Source: Amia ocellicauda
Lineage: Eukaryota > Chordata > Actinopteri > Amiiformes > Amiidae
Length of the DNA: 64,000 nt
Direction of reading: 5' to 3'
Assembly (NCBI RefSeq): GCF_036373705.1
Contig: NC_089851.1
Location: 58,912,850-58,976,849, forward strand
Shown here in pieces: positions 1 through 12,955 of this stretch. Under the pieces are notes generated by a model that had not been told where the DNA came from, did no database searches, and saw only the letters and a program-made list of their open reading frames with translations. A program made the position numbers and the translations under genes. The first letter of the stretch is position 1. Each line of letters starts with the position of its first letter.

Positions 1-257
1 TTTCAGGCATGTATACAAAATCGGGTGAATAGAACCAAGGTAGATCCCGGGATTGGAGAGGGGTGTAGAGCCTGTCGACATCCATAGCTTTCGGGTAAGA
101 CATTGTCTTTAAACATTGATCGGGGGGTGATGTATACCGTCTCTTCACTACGTCACGATAACCCGCCCTCTTAGAAGAGAGTGGCCCCTGCGGCTCCGTA
201 CCCACCACCAAAACCCTGAGCATTCATTTTAATCTCAGACTTCACGTTATGCGTTTC

Positions 258-258
<1 letters not shown>

Positions 259-296
<38 letters not shown>

Positions 297-306
297 CGAG
301 AGAGAG
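259..306. repeat. (GA)n microsatellite
   Basis: Nearly pure GA dinucleotide run, slightly interrupted towards its right end. Confidence 0.95.
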
Positions 307-617
307 CTAAAATAAATTTTAAAAAACTTTCCCCCTAAGCACTTTACTTAGAAGGCTAGAGTAATTTAAGGCGTTCTAAAGATTAAGAATGTAAGAAAAT
401 AATGTGGTATATCGTAACATTTGTAAGCCAGGATAAGGGACTGTTAAGAAATTGAACAATATCTTAAGTTTAAATCTTATGAACTTTTAAGACAGTTAGA
501 AGGCCTTTACTAGAAGGTGTTTAACTAAAAAAAGAATGAATTCACTACAAGATAAAGAGAGAGAGATAGATAGATAGATAACTATTACTGAAACAATGGA
601 GCTATTCTAACTTAATA

Positions 618-635
618 GGGGGGGGGGGGGGGGGG
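618..635. repeat. Poly-G run
   Basis: An uninterrupted run of 18 G residues. It could form a G-quadruplex and is a likely length-variable site. Confidence 0.95.
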
Positions 636-2119
636 TCACAAACCCCCAGGACCTGAAACATTCACACTCTGAACATTCACACTCTCCGGCAAGAACAAAG
701 GCCAGCAGAACTAAGCAGTGTGGGTGGAGGGAGGGGGGCTAGGGGCGAGAGAAGGACAGTTGGATAAGGGAGGTCATCGGGGTCATCAGGGTCATCGTGG
801 GTGGTTAGGGCGCTATGGGTGTACACTTCCGTCCGGATATGACGTAGGTATAATAAACAAGTGACGTAACATGCCATAAAATATCTGGAAATGCCTATGG
901 CGCCCCCCATTCTACTGATGTGGAATGATTAATGTACATTAAGAAATGAGAAACCAAAGCTAGCTATCTTAAAACATTTGTTAGAGAAAAGAAAGAAAAG
1001 ACAAAAGCCATAATTCAATCTAACCTAAGTCGAATGCCCCGAAGAGAATTAAAAACAACAAAACATATTTTTTTCAGTATAAATGACAGTCCTCAAGATA
1101 CTGAAGGAAAATTACTAGATAAGTAATAAATAAGGGTAGTTTGAGACACTGCAGGTCAATATAACATGCCAACCAAAACCATGGTATCTGAATTTACTTT
1201 GGATATAAATTAATATATATCTCTTTGTATGTTTGTACGTTTACAGTTTGCGCAAGGTAAATGTCCGTATGTCATGTCATTTTCATTTACTGTATAGTCC
1301 AGAATATGACTGAGAGTCATAAGTCACAAATAGTTACAGAATGATAGCTAAAAAACACCAGTTAAATATGTTGTAATAACAGACCTACAAGAAAAGTAAG
1401 CATTTAACTGTACACAGAATGCTATTGCAAACAGAAATAATAATACAAAATTAATTTATTTAAATAGGTCTTACGAATACAGAAGTTTAAACTAACATGT
1501 TAGAAATGGAATTAGAGCCAAATTTAGAAATGGGAATCCGAGGCAACCGCAAACATTCGGTGAAGGTTTCTTAGATATTGATAAATAGATAACCAGATAC
1601 TCCAGGAAATTAAAGACGTGGTAATTTGGTAGCTATGAGTTCCACAATGAAGAGTTTTTAAATCCCTAGAAATAGATCCCAAATACAATGTGTAGGTAAG
1701 AAATTAACTATTGATCAGTTCAATCTGGTTCGGGAACAGTTCTTCTGAACCTGTACCGGTGTAGACTGGACTTCAATAGGAGAAAGCTGACACAATAAAG
1801 ACATGAGCCGCGCAGGCGGACAGTCTTAGTGCCCACGCAGGTTCTTAGTTGGGGAAATAATTGACTGGACACATTTTTTGAAAATGTGTTTTCCTGAAGT
1901 ACCTGGACATCATTATTCAGATCAATGAAAAAGCTTATTTTCCAAAGATTAAAAGATGTAACATAACTAATTTAATGAAACATAGTCATGGCAAGTTATA
2001 AAACTGTTTGTCCTTTCACAAACAGAAATACCCTATCAATTAGGAAGAGGGGGGCAGGGGGCAAGTGCCGTGACACTGCTCCCCCTGTTCGCCTGAGCAG
2101 ACAAGCAGCCTGAGATGAC

Positions 2120-2121
<2 letters not shown>

Positions 2122-2150
<29 letters not shown>
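2122..2150. repeat. (GA)n microsatellite
   Basis: Pure GA run between two non-repetitive flanks. Confidence 0.95.
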
Positions 2151-2153
<3 letters not shown>

Positions 2154-3479
2154 CAGAGACTGTAAGTACGTGTAAGGGTTCATAACTTACTACAAACAGA
2201 GGAAGAGTGTAATGACTGGTAATTTACACTGCTTGTATTAATAATGATAATAATATTGATGTTGATACAGACGAATACGTCACATACTAGATGACAACCG
2301 CATAAAACGAATAATAATGAAAATAGGAATAATAGGAGTTGTTCCTAATTAAACTATGTACATAATTTTAAATTATGGTTTATTGGGAAAAAGGTATTGA
2401 GAAACAAAGAGTAATAACTGCCATCATTTACACAACTACTATTAACTATGGTGTTGAAGGAACTGCTGTAATAATTATTGTAATGGTCTCAGGTATTTAA
2501 GTTAGATAAAAGGACAAAAATAAGCACATTGTTTTGACAACTCCACACAAAAGAGTATCTACACTAGGAAGTAAAGCTGATTCAGTAAACACAGGAGATA
2601 TGATGCTGCTGACGACAGCTGAGTGCTGTACGTAAATAATTTGATAAATGAGATCAATTGGAATCAAGATTATTATTATTTTGAATTGTCCCTTTACTAG
2701 AAACCTTACAGATTGTGCGAATGTCAACTAATGTGATAGAGATGCCTTTTATAAGGAGGATCTCTGATGTTGTGTGACCCACACATTGTGTCTTCAGATG
2801 ACTGATTTATTCCACATGGCAGATTATGAATCGTGTCCTGAAGGAACCGATGTTTGACCCATAGTGGCAGAGGTGCATATGGAGAAGACGCTGGTTTTCT
2901 CATTGAGACACAGTAGGCCGAGGGCCCGGCTTTAAAGACAGCCTTACGGCATCTTGAACAGACCGATGTTGAGGTCCACAACGCTGAAGTGATGGTTGAC
3001 TGAAATAAGTTCAAATACTGAAATTAAAGGTTTTCCAGATTATAGGAATCTACAATATATTGTGAAACAGCTCAGATGATGTCCGCAGTAGTATATATTC
3101 TTGTATTGATATTTTAATTTATAATGTACTATTAGTGGAGATGTCACATTATTCAAATGAATAGAATGAAAGCCATGAAGTCAGAATCAGTCCATTGCCT
3201 CTCGTAAGATTTGTACAATGTACAATGTTTATAAATCAAAATGCAACAAATATATGTACAATACAGTTTTCAAACTGAATTTGTAAAAAATAATGTTTTG
3301 CTGACTTTTGTATTCTCTTAGTAGGAACAAAATGTATGTGTTACGTAGGTAGTAACTAGGGTTTGACTTTTATGACCTGGGGCTGGATGAAATATAATTT
3401 GAGATGCACTGTAAAAGCTCCAGGAAATTGCAACTGGCCACTGCACCTTCCATAAGAGAGCTCAAACGTTTACTAATTC

Positions 3480-5830
3480 ATTGGTTGCCTCACAGGCACT
3501 CTTTCCCTGGTTTGCCCATCTGGCGCATGGTGTTGGCCACACAGGCAAAGGGGGGATGTGTGCATCAGTCTTTTAAATTGGTTTGCCCCAGGTTTTATAG
3601 TAACAGCTTAGCAATATTGTAGAACTTGCCACATTTATCAAGCTCATAATCCTGCAATATGCAAATAGATTGTGTTCAAAAGCTTAAATGTTGTGGATAT
3701 GAATATATACTTGTAATAATGTATAGGTGTTCTAAATGGGTTGAAGCCTATCCCATAGGAAGGCTGAAGTAGTAACAGTAGCAAAAATACTGTTAAGGGA
3801 TGTTATATGTAGATTTCGCATTCCAGGGAAATTTCCAGCGATAGGAACACTCACTTCACTGGGACGATAGTGCAGGAACTATGCAAAGCCCTGCGAGGTA
3901 AACAACATTTTCACTGCCCCATCAGGCTCAGTCAGCTGGAGCAGTGGAGAAACAAAATGGAATGTTAAAGAATAAGCTGGTTAAAATATGCAAACAAACA
4001 GGACTCAAATGTCCAGATGCCCTTCCTATAGTCCTAATGACAATGAGATCGTCAGCAAATTGAAAAAAACAGGGCCTTTCTCCGTGTGAGATTATTATGG
4101 GATGACTTATGAAACTCTCCATCACTCCTCCATTGTCTGTAAGGGAAATGGACATTCACTTGATGGATGATGCTATGTTGTCTTTTTGTATGGGACTAAC
4201 ACGTGCATTCGAAGCTGTCCATTCACAGGTGAAAGCCGCCCAGACTGAACCATCCCAGCAGGATTGCAAGGTGCAAGGTGCAAGGTGACTATGTGTATAT
4301 TAAAGCACACAAGAGAAAGTCCTCCCAACAGCCCAGGTGGACAGGGCCCTACCAGGTGCTCCTGACCACCCACACAGCTGTGAAGTGCCAAGGAAAGACG
4401 ACATGGATCCACTCCTCCCACTGCAAACTTGCCAATCGAGGTGATCAGCACAACCCTGGTGGAGAACAGAGGGATGCTTGCCTTCGCCTGGATCCTCTTC
4501 CTCATCGCCTGCGGGACCATCATCTGTGCCATAGCAGCCTTGGAAAAGGGCGCCTTCACCTCCAAGTTGACAGGATCATCACTGACTGAGGAAACCCGTC
4601 CAGAAGAAGCTGACATCAGCATCACCCTCCAGCTAACGGCACATGGCCAGAGCAGTGGCCCAAAAGGAGCGGCAGGACGCATGAGTCCACAAATACCAGG
4701 TGATGTGCTAGTAACCTCTCCCCTTTTGCATATCGACACCACAAACACTAACATATACACTGATAAAATACAACTGAGGATTTGACAGCGACGAGACAGC
4801 TACCTGACCAGAGGAAACGCCTACCTCCAACTGTCTTATCAGTTTACAAAAGACTTGAATCTGTCAAGGTGCTGGGTGTGTTCACATGTGCCCCATAACA
4901 CTGAGGGAGGCATTCCCATGATCCCAGTTCCCTTGACTGTGGAAGATAACTGTGTTATATGGAAACATTATAGAATAGATATGAGTATTTACAATACTGT
5001 TAATGCATCTGCCTTTACTAAGTTTACTGAACAGATTCATGATCTTACGGATCACATTTGTAAAGATGTAACTAAAATCCACCAGACCTCGAAGTGGTCT
5101 CTTGGGAGCTGGATAAGTGGCTCCCTCGGAAGTATTGGTGCTATCATAGCCCAAAGTCTGCTTTTTATCCTTGGCATACTCATTCTTCTCTATATTTGTT
5201 TTGGACTGATCAAGTGTTGCTGTGCTTGCACTGCTAGAGAAATGCAGAAAAGCCATACTCCTGTTGAAATAAAGGAGTCTGCTAAAATAATGTATGTGGA
5301 AATGCTGCAAGAACACAGTGATATAATGGATCTTATGAATATAACCTTATTACACTGAATGATGTCCACTATTCCCCCTGAGGTTAAGGTTTACAACTCC
5401 AGGGTCTCATCATAGGACAAAATGGGGGGAGTGTGGAAGGAAAGTTAGAAATTCTTTCTCTAATACCTGTTTATCTCTCTTGTATACTTAAGAAAGATAA
5501 GGTCAAGCTAGAAGGTCAGGCCAGAAGGTAGCTTGATTTCTGTTTGTTATTTACAGTGAGAATCTTGGAGACAATGTCAAACAGTATGATTTAAGTGCCT
5601 GCTCCCTAATCCATGTGTTGACCTATGAACTCTGTCCTATAATGATATATATTCTGCTTAGCTAACTTTTTAACCAGCTCTTTGATGTTTGTGTATAAAA
5701 GCTCTGACTGTTAAAATGAAGGCAGAGCGACTTTGGGATCTTCTTGATTCACTGTTCCTCTCCACGCTGCGTGTATTAAAGGCATTGCAACTAACGTTCC
5801 AACCTGATTGAAGATGATTGTTCTTCCACA
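3480..5830 (+). mobile_element. Fossil endogenous retrovirus, gammaretrovirus-like, 3' part
   Basis: This is the 3' portion of an old endogenous retrovirus. Parts in order are the end of pol (integrase, closing with a GPY-type stretch of the kind GPYQVLLTT), an overlapping env region, and a 3' LTR at 5432-5830. The env tail has a cysteine-bearing ectodomain, a hydrophobic membrane segment and a short cytoplasmic tail rich in Cys just after the membrane, which is the layout of a retroviral TM subunit. The pol-env overlap is normal for gammaretroviruses. A short purine tract precedes the LTR. No gag, protease, reverse transcriptase or 5' LTR was recognised. The element is incomplete and broken, with several breaks. 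With one LTR its age cannot be estimated from LTR divergence. The left limit is approximate. Confidence 0.8.
5432..5830 (+). mobile_element. 3' LTR of the fossil retrovirus
   Basis: The LTR begins TGTGGAAG and ends CTTCCACA, so its ends form a perfect 8-bp inverted repeat with TG...CA termini. It is about 399 bp long. It contains a TATA-like box (TATAAAA, about 5694) and an ATTAAA polyadenylation-type signal (about 5774). A G-rich purine tract lies immediately upstream. Confidence 0.8.
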
Positions 5831-5839
5831 CTACTGTGA

Positions 5840-8091
5840 CATACAGTAACTCAATCTCTGTTTTGCAAATCACAATTGTGGATACTCCTCTCCAGATCTG
5901 TGAGCTATAAAGCACACATCATGCACATCCTGAGGACCCTGCCTCCTGGCATATTTGCGCCCACCTTGTGACCCACACCCTCCTGGACCATCTCACAACA
6001 GACCTTGTGGTCGAGCTCCCGTGCTTCGGCTCATTGGTGGCCATGGTGGTGGCGTAAAGTGAACTCTGGCTGTCCCAGGCCAACAGGGTGCCCAACATGG
6101 ACATTTTACTGTTGTGCCAGTTTAATCCAGATTCACTTTTGGGCCAACCGTCAACTCTCTGCGGGCCAGAGAGCCCTTGGGCGTGCATACCTCCTCTAAA
6201 TACTGGTCACAAATTGACATCAATTCTTAGAGCATACCACAGGAACTATACTTCATTTTTTCTTTTACTTCCAATGAATTTGGAAGATATTCTATTCAAC
6301 ATATGTTGTTGATCAGATAAAAGATGACCACTAAGAGCCCCAAATTAATATGAATCCAGAATAGCTTATTGTTCATAAATCAACTGAATAGCCCATATAA
6401 TATATAAGTATTAATGAGTGTCTCTTCAGTCTTGCTGGCATAAGATTGAGGAATTGAGATCTTCTCTTCCCTGAAAGTATGTTTAACTCTTCAGATGTTT
6501 GTTTTCTGTAGAAACGGAAATATAACACATACATATGTACTTACACAGATCTGTATTTATGCATCTGTACGTGTGTGTCTGTTATGTGCTTCAAATCCTA
6601 TCTATACAGATACTGCTCTTCTTAAATCGAAGGTTGCGATCCTGCCCTATAGAATGGGAAGAAATACATTTTCCTGGACTGGAGGTGTTTACGTAATAGT
6701 TTAAGGTGGATTTAAGTTCTTGAATATCCATTCAATATATATTGTCTTTGTTTATTGCTGGGAGGAATACTGAAGGATTGAAGTGATGCGTGTCATTATC
6801 AGTCTGTCGAGGTGCCTTATAGTTATGTGCATATGTTTAAGAGCTACAAACAAAATCAATACTATAGGCTACATACCAGCACAAGTCTGAAAAGTAATTT
6901 TGCTTTGTTTTTCTCACTATAGAAAAGCTATAACTTGAGTGCCTGTTGGGGAGGGACATCTGTCTATCTGCCCCTGGTGACAACTAAATGATATTCTAGC
7001 GTTCTCCATCAGGATTTATCTCCAGACACTCTGCCATTGGTTAAGCCAGGTCTTCAGCGAGCGAGTGAGTGAGTGATTGGTCAGAGGGAAACAGAAAGAC
7101 AGGCCTCAGACAACTTAATCCAGTGATATTTTATTGGAGATTACCAAATGACATTAGTGGGCTATTGCTCAAACATTTTGGAACCTAACTGATTTACAAA
7201 AGAATCACTTGGAACATTTCCCATGCTAACCTGTATGTAATATGAAAACGCACACCCTCATGATAGTTTATTAATCAATAAAGTCTTTTAAAACTTGGAT
7301 TAAGGATTCGGGTGACTGAATTTCCCTCAAGATTCAGATCAAGACTCCACAGAGGATTGTGGTACCAAAGTGGCTATTTTACAGGACATTTTAAGACCAA
7401 AGAGCTGAAAACACTCTGTATCTTGTACCTATCAGACATGCACAACTACAACGCAGCCACAAGTCTGGGTTCCCCAGAGAACCCACCATTAGTCAAACAT
7501 TACAAGCAAAACACATCCAGTTGAATCTATGTGTGATAGGACCATAAGTTTGTGATAATTAGATTTCATATCCTTACCATATTCCACACATACATAACAG
7601 GACAAACTGTCAGGAGAGTCAGCCTGGTAGTTTTTAAATCTTTAACTGTGTAACACCTAGAATCACTGTCAAAATATTACCTGTTTAGAACTTATTAATT
7701 CAGGCTTAAAAATACTGGTACTCACTATCCACCATGCAATCTAATTACAGGGGAACACTAATTTTGCAAGTGCGAAACAGTATGGTGTACTTATTTAACT
7801 CCGCACTTGTGTCTGCATGCGAGTGGAAACATTCCCAACATACGAAGCGAGGACTGCCACGCGAGGATCACAAACTACCGTTATCCTACGAGGAATGGAT
7901 GTTTCTGATTTGGGTTGAATGACATGCATGCACTCTGAGGAAGAATGAAGGGTATTTGAATGACCTGTCTGGTTATAGGTCTTTGATTATACATCCCATT
8001 TAGGAAAATGGTAGCTGGCATCTTAATAAGAAAAAAAGTGTGTATATACAGTAAAGGGTAGCGCACGGCATCTCTCAGTTAAAGAACTTTA
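5840..8091. other. No recognised gene
   Basis: No gene could be assigned. A somewhat GC-richer patch at about 5919-6190 is open on both strands (89 codons on minus), but neither translation shows a family motif. It is left as unexplained sequence, possibly an old element or exon remnant. Confidence 0.55.
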
Positions 8092-9330
8092 GAAACTGCG
8101 CCTGCCCGCCTGTACCCATCTGATCAGTGGAGTGAATACAGCTGGACAATTGACTAAGTCGACTGCAATACGAAAGTGTTCAGTCATTTAAATAGCTATT
8201 GAGTCTTAAGAAACTTGCCCCTTGGAAACAAACAGGGCCTTGCTTTCCACAAAGACTTTGTCTTCAAGTAACTACGGTGGAAACCCTCCTTGCAAAGAAG
8301 ATCCTGTGCACATTCTTGGAGCCTTCAAACCAGTGGAAAATCAGTTTGGAAAAGACTCTACTATCGCGAAACCCCAACTTCCAGGTGCATCGACTGAGTG
8401 GAAGTTCTTGGACAAAGCCGAACCGGACTGCCTTTGTTCCAAACCACACGGACCTCGTGCCGTGTGCTGTTATCTGAGCCCGAAGGCAGAGAGGCCTCTC
8501 TGCGACGAAGTTCAGATAAGTTTAACAGTTTGGAGTTTATTATTCATGACATTTGAGAAATCAATTAGATATGTTATTCTGTGAGTCATAAACTAGTATT
8601 TTCTTAAATATAAATGAGTGCTGTATTAAACTGTTTTGTTTGACAATTTTAGAAATCAGAATCTGTCAACGCCGAGAAATATATTCTCATTCCTGTTTAA
8701 TTGTTTAGTCTGAAATTGACACAAGTTAATAGACACTAGATTATAGGTGGCCCTGCCTATCCTTAATCATTGAACAGTAATCAATTAGGGAGAATTGTGG
8801 TAACAAGAAATGATAGAATCTTTCTCGGCACCCAAATATAAATGAGACTGATATATATATATAACGAGAAGTTATTTGACTTAAATACTAACCTGCATAG
8901 TTATTTGATGTTCGACTAACAATACTAATGAGACTCACCTTCGTCTTACTAACCGGTATTGTAGTCAATGTATTTATAACCTTTTTTGTTTAACGATTTG
9001 TGTGTTATCATATGCCATTCCATGGTCTTTGATTTGGTCAAGGAAGTGATTTGTCTTTGATTTGTTGATCTAGAGTTGAATTTTTATTAGTTTTTCCCTT
9101 TTTGTATAATTAGTGTAGTGCTACATTTAGTCTTTGTTTTTAATAAATTTGACAATTTATATCTTTGGAATTGGTGTCTGCGTCCAATTATTACAGAAAT
9201 TGAGTTCTACAAGATTCCAGGATCCGTGATAAGGTGATACTATACATTCACTTCTTTAATTGAAATTTATAAGTGTACCTTACGCTACATCAAGTTAAGT
9301 AGTGGTTTCTGTTAAATGTTATCTTGTGAG
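8092..9330 (+). repeat. Unclassified interspersed repeat, copy 1
   Basis: The segment from about 8092 to 8450 is closely similar to 44473-44810; both contain GTGTTCAGTCATTTAAATAG and continue in parallel for about 350 bp. Copy 44 extends further upstream (44150-44470), and that part recurs inverted at 15583-15710. Sequence after 8450 keeps a repeat-tail look, including AATAAA near 9143, but its right limit is unproven. I do not recognise the family; an LTR or retroelement leader is possible. The open frames at 8199-8584 are probably not genes. Confidence 0.6.
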
Positions 9331-9611
9331 ATTATTTATTTATTTTATTTTGTATAACGAAACAAAAATTAAGATTGTTCAGTACACAATCATTCTGCAA
9401 TCATCAGGGCAGTACTGCACACTTCTGTGTTTTGCCTTTCCCATTCAAACCAGGCTGGACTAGAAGGAGAATTTAAAGACTGCCTGCAAGCCACTTGTGA
9501 AAATGAGAGTACCAAGGCATCAAAACCCTCAAAAAGAAGACACTGTCTAAGAATCGGGGAGAGCCATGATTCAAGCTGATCTGTACTAAAGTGTTTCCTT
9601 TTGTTCCTCAG

Positions 9612-9720
9612 GCTTGGGACAAAGGCAGAGCACTGGCAGAGCTTCTTCTCTCAGTTCTGCAGCAGGACGGCTAATGAAGAGGACGAAATCGCTCACAAGC
9701 TCCTGGGAGAGAAGTTTCAG
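9612..9720 (+). CDS. smyd5: SMYD5-like exon ([14 protein letters not shown] block)
   Basis: An acceptor (TTGTTCCTCAG) precedes this block and a donor (CAG|GTCAGG) follows it. The frame reads [20 protein letters not shown] then GEKFQ, matching the helical region between MYND and the rest of SET in SMYD5. The first dozen codons fit the family poorly, so an indel near the 5' edge is possible. Confidence 0.75.
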
Positions 9721-10098
9721 GTCAGGGTCTGTGTTCAGGGCTTCAGAGATTCTTAAGAAGTCGCACCACACCAAATTTCCTCCAGGATGCAGAAGGTACT
9801 CAGTGTAGTTATAGATGCCTGTATCCTGGACTAATGGAATTGAAAGGCATCTTCTGATCTGGATGCTCGTAGCGTAATAAGAACTTCAAAGAGCGACTTC
9901 TTTTGTAATAATCCTGTTTCTAGTATCAATTCCTTTGCCTTTCCAATGGGAACATAACCCACAGGAAACACTACTTTTCACAAACTGCCACTCATCTTCA
10001 AGTACTCTGAATAAAACAGCACTGCCTGAGGAGTCTAACGGTGATGTGCAGAAGGTGTGGACGGCTGGTTGTGAATTGCTGCTTTTTTATGTCGGCTT

Positions 10099-10581
10099 TG
10101 TCACGGTCTCCCCTGTTTCTACCTTAGTTCACCACCAGAGGTCTCCCTCTCCCGAATACTAGTTTAGGGCTTCTCCTTTCCTTTATCCAGTCAAACCAGT
10201 CTTTCCACATTCTTCCCTACCAGGTGCACCTGTTCTGTCCTCCTCTCCTATCATTGGTCAATCCTTCATTCACCTTGTTCAATCCCTCTCTCCTTCACAG
10301 TACTTAAACCCCTCTGTTTCCTAGATTAATCGTGAAGTCTTGCATTCTCTCCTGGATCATTTCTAAGCCTTGTTTCTTGAGTGCCTTCCTGTGTATTTTT
10401 TTGACATTTTGCTTCCTTCTCTCGTTTACCCCTGTCGGATCTCCCTACTAGCCTGTTCGCTTGATCGTTTGACCTGGACTGTCCCTGTTTATGCTCTCTC
10501 GTTTTGCCCTTATTGGATTATCTGCTTCAACTCTAAAAGCCTGCACTTGGATCCTTTCCTTTGGTCCTAGAGGACGTCACA
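10099..10581. mobile_element. Solo LTR with 5-bp target duplication
   Basis: A 483-bp block begins TGTCACGG and ends GTCACA, flanked by GGCTT on both sides (10094-10098 and 10582-10586). TG...CA ends plus a 5-bp duplication are typical of a Ty3/gypsy-type solo LTR. It lies in an intron of the SMYD5-like locus. A related block lies at 34893-35356; both share an internal stretch of the type AAACCCCTCTGT. The original orientation is uncertain. It looks structurally whole as a solo LTR. Confidence 0.75.
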
Positions 10582-10798
10582 GGCTTGCTGATATTAAGTT
10601 TGGCTTTGGGTTGACCAGATATCACCCTGCAATCAAAATTTTCCCAGACAAAAACAAGAACAAACATCTGCACAAAAGTGGTAGGCATCCTTCAATGACT
10701 TGCAGGGTTACAAAGTGAGCCTGTGTTCCTTGTGTGGTTTCAGCACAGGCACAAACTGAATGTACTGTGTAGCTGTGGTCCCTGGAATAATATAACCT

Positions 10799-10835
10799 GG
10801 ACCTAACCCTAATCCTAACCTTAACCATCTCTGTA
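10799..10835. repeat. Short degenerate telomere-like CCTAA run
   Basis: A few imperfect CCTAAC/CCTTAAC units inside the intron of the SMYD5-like locus. It is too short and degenerate to be called an interstitial telomere with confidence. Confidence 0.45.
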
Positions 10836-11110
10836 ATGTTGTTTCGGGAGTAATGGCCACAGAGCAAAATCAGGTCATGCATTTTGCTTGCAGGTCAAAG
10901 TCAGACCATGACAGACCTGTCTGACCTGTTTTCATTTGTAAAATGATATTACATGCAAGATTCTATTCAATTTCTGTCCTGTGCCTGCCTTCATGCTTGC
11001 TTCCTCTGGGATCAGTTTAAGGCTAAGATGTTGAGTCTCAGGAGCTTAAGACAATGGCTGTGGTTAATGTAGGTCGGGTGTCACCTATATTTCTCTGTGT
11101 CGGGTTTTAG

Positions 11111-11173
11111 GGGCAACTGACATTGTTGTGGAACCAGTTCACTACAGCACTTTACGACGAGTGTCTGAGCAAG
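11111..11173 (+). CDS. smyd5: SMYD5-like exon (GQLTLLWNQFTTALYDE block)
   Basis: A 63-base exon of 21 codons, after an acceptor (GGGTTTTAG) and before a donor (AAG|GTGAGT). It reads GQLTLLWNQFTTALYDECLS plus K. In SMYD5 this directly follows the KLLGxKF stretch of the previous exon, so order and phase agree. Confidence 0.8.
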
Positions 11174-12417
11174 GTGAGTGTGTCCTGGAAATGCCATTTA
11201 ATATCGCTGGGGGTTGCATTCCAGACATAGAAGAGCCCAGTTCTTGGCAAGCATGTCTGGGAATTGAAAGTGTCTAATAATCGCATTCACTGTTGCTGTT
11301 AATGGTCTTGCAACTCAAAACTTGCAGAATCCAGCCTTGTCAGCTTTGTAAATATCTTTTCTTGTTGTTGTTACTTTAATCGTAATTCTTTAATGAGAGC
11401 ATTTTATCATTTGACAGGAACTGACATACTCCAACACTCTCTTGATAAGGAGGCATTTATAACATCTCACATTGTCAACTGCATTTCTTTATATACATTT
11501 ATTTCCTTGCTATGCCTTATTAGCAAACTTATGCTTCGGCTTCTTCAGAACAAAGCTAGAATACTCCCCTGTTCCTCAGCTAACTATGACAGAGGAATAG
11601 CCATGTTTTTAAAGCTACAATTACATACTATCCTCACAATATGGTTTAAAAATCTCTAAGATCTCAAAATACACTTTGCTTGCTTATTTTTTAGCTTGTT
11701 CTTAAATCACTGGAGCCTGTGGCCCATAGTGGTTGTTTGCCCTCTCTGTGGAGCTTCATTTTAACTGGCAGTAGGAAACCTGAAACTCTGGTTGCTTTGA
11801 AGTTCAAGTTCTCTATCCCTGCTTTGAACATGCTCTTATATAACTGGGTTGTTACCAAAGCTTATCAACACCTCTTCTTCAAGGCACAGAATTTTGTCTC
11901 CTAGCCTTGTTCAAAGTAGACAGAATAGGATGGTGGTTGGAGCTGTGTGCTGTCCAAAATGGTTCTTCTGGGAGTGTCATGTTTAGCCAAGGCCTTTTGT
12001 TTATAAAACTATACTATACATTTCAGACCGGTCACAACTACATTATGGTTTGACCTGACCAATGTATTACTTCTAGTCTGTACGATAGGTGTAAGAAAGT
12101 CTATACAAGAGATTTATACAAGAACCCTGCATGATTTGAAGAACATGTGAATCCAAGAACCTCACCAAAGTTTTTTCCAAGTGCCAACAACATTGCTTGT
12201 AAGTCTGTAGCCTGTTTAGGTTGTCCCTCAAATATATAGTCTTTGTTTACCCTGCCTTGTTGTGCACATTTCAGCTAAGAATCTACACACTGCATCGACA
12301 GCCAATGGCTTGAACAGAGGTCTGCTCGTTTCTTCCCCCATGGAGTCATCTCAAAGGCTGCTCAGCCTTTTGGCTTTTGCTCCCACCTCATGTTTTTTTG
12401 TGAATTCTCTTGTCTAG

Positions 12418-12512
12418 GCAACCACAGCTGCCTGCCCAATGCCGAGGCCTCATTCCCTGACAACAACTACCTGTTGCACATGACTGCCCTCTCTGATATC
12501 GCCCCTGGGGAG
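12418..12512 (+). CDS. smyd5: SMYD5-like exon with SET-core NHSC motif
   Basis: Acceptor TTGTCTAG precedes; donor GAG|GTAAAG follows. The frame reads [20 protein letters not shown] then [11 protein letters not shown]. NHSCxPN is the conserved SET-domain motif that helps bind S-adenosylmethionine. The exon needs one extra base from an upstream exon that is not visible here. Confidence 0.88.
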
Positions 12513-12704
12513 GTAAAGCCATCAGAATAATTGTGTGTGCGCGTGTATGTGGGGCAGTTCATAGTCTGTATATAAACAAGTATACGTCTGTGTGTGTCAA
12601 TGCTTTTGTAAGGACCTGCAGGCACAGCTAGATTGATGTGCTGTTCTATAATTTCTCCTAGTATAGAAAAATAAGTTCAAAGTGTAATAATTGGGGGTTT
12701 TCAG

Positions 12705-12775
12705 GAAATCTCCATCAGCTACCTAGATTGCTGTCAAAGAGACTGGAGTAGGCACAGCCGCCACAAGATTCTCAG
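12705..12775 (+). CDS. smyd5: SMYD5-like exon ([10 protein letters not shown] block)
   Basis: Acceptor TTTTCAG and donor CAG|GTACAT bound a 71-base exon reading [20 protein letters not shown] then KIL. It is in frame with the previous exon (phase 0) and with the next (phase 2). The ISYLD tyrosine belongs to the conserved SET active-site segment. Confidence 0.88.
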
Positions 12776-12955
12776 GTACATAGAGAGCCCAGAGACCGAG
12801 ACTGAAGCCCCATTTACAGTGTCTGCTGCTACTTCACTGAAAGGCATTAGTGTCGAGGCACAGTTGGACTTTGTTTTTGGAAGCACAGTAAAGTCTAACA
12901 CAGTGAAGTGTTAAGGATTTCTCTCTAACCCACTGTTGTTCTCTTTTGTTGTCAG

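Larger units (their letters stand above)
1..3479. other. Gene-poor stretch, no recognised gene
   Basis: I see no conserved coding region, RNA gene or classifiable transposon here. The short open frames at 677-910, 2497-2727 and 2724-3014 (minus) and 3404-3622 (plus) show no family motifs. Only simple repeats stand out: a GA run near 259-306, a G run at 618-635 and another GA run at 2122-2150. The last few hundred bases may already contain degraded retroviral sequence belonging to the element that follows. Confidence 0.6.

Noticed and set aside
5919-6188. 89-codon minus-strand frame next to the retroviral LTR
   Set aside because: Odd composition rich in Trp, Ser and Arg, also open on plus, and no recognisable domain; not strong enough to call a gene.
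8199-8584. Overlapping plus frames of 92 and 120 codons, partly shared with 44573-44835
   Set aside because: Shared because both lie in the same interspersed repeat; the frames are not preserved in a codon-like way between copies.
10799-10835. Possible interstitial telomere in the SMYD5-like intron
   Set aside because: Too short and irregular compared with the clear blocks at 51.9, 52.4, 57.2 and 57.7 kb.
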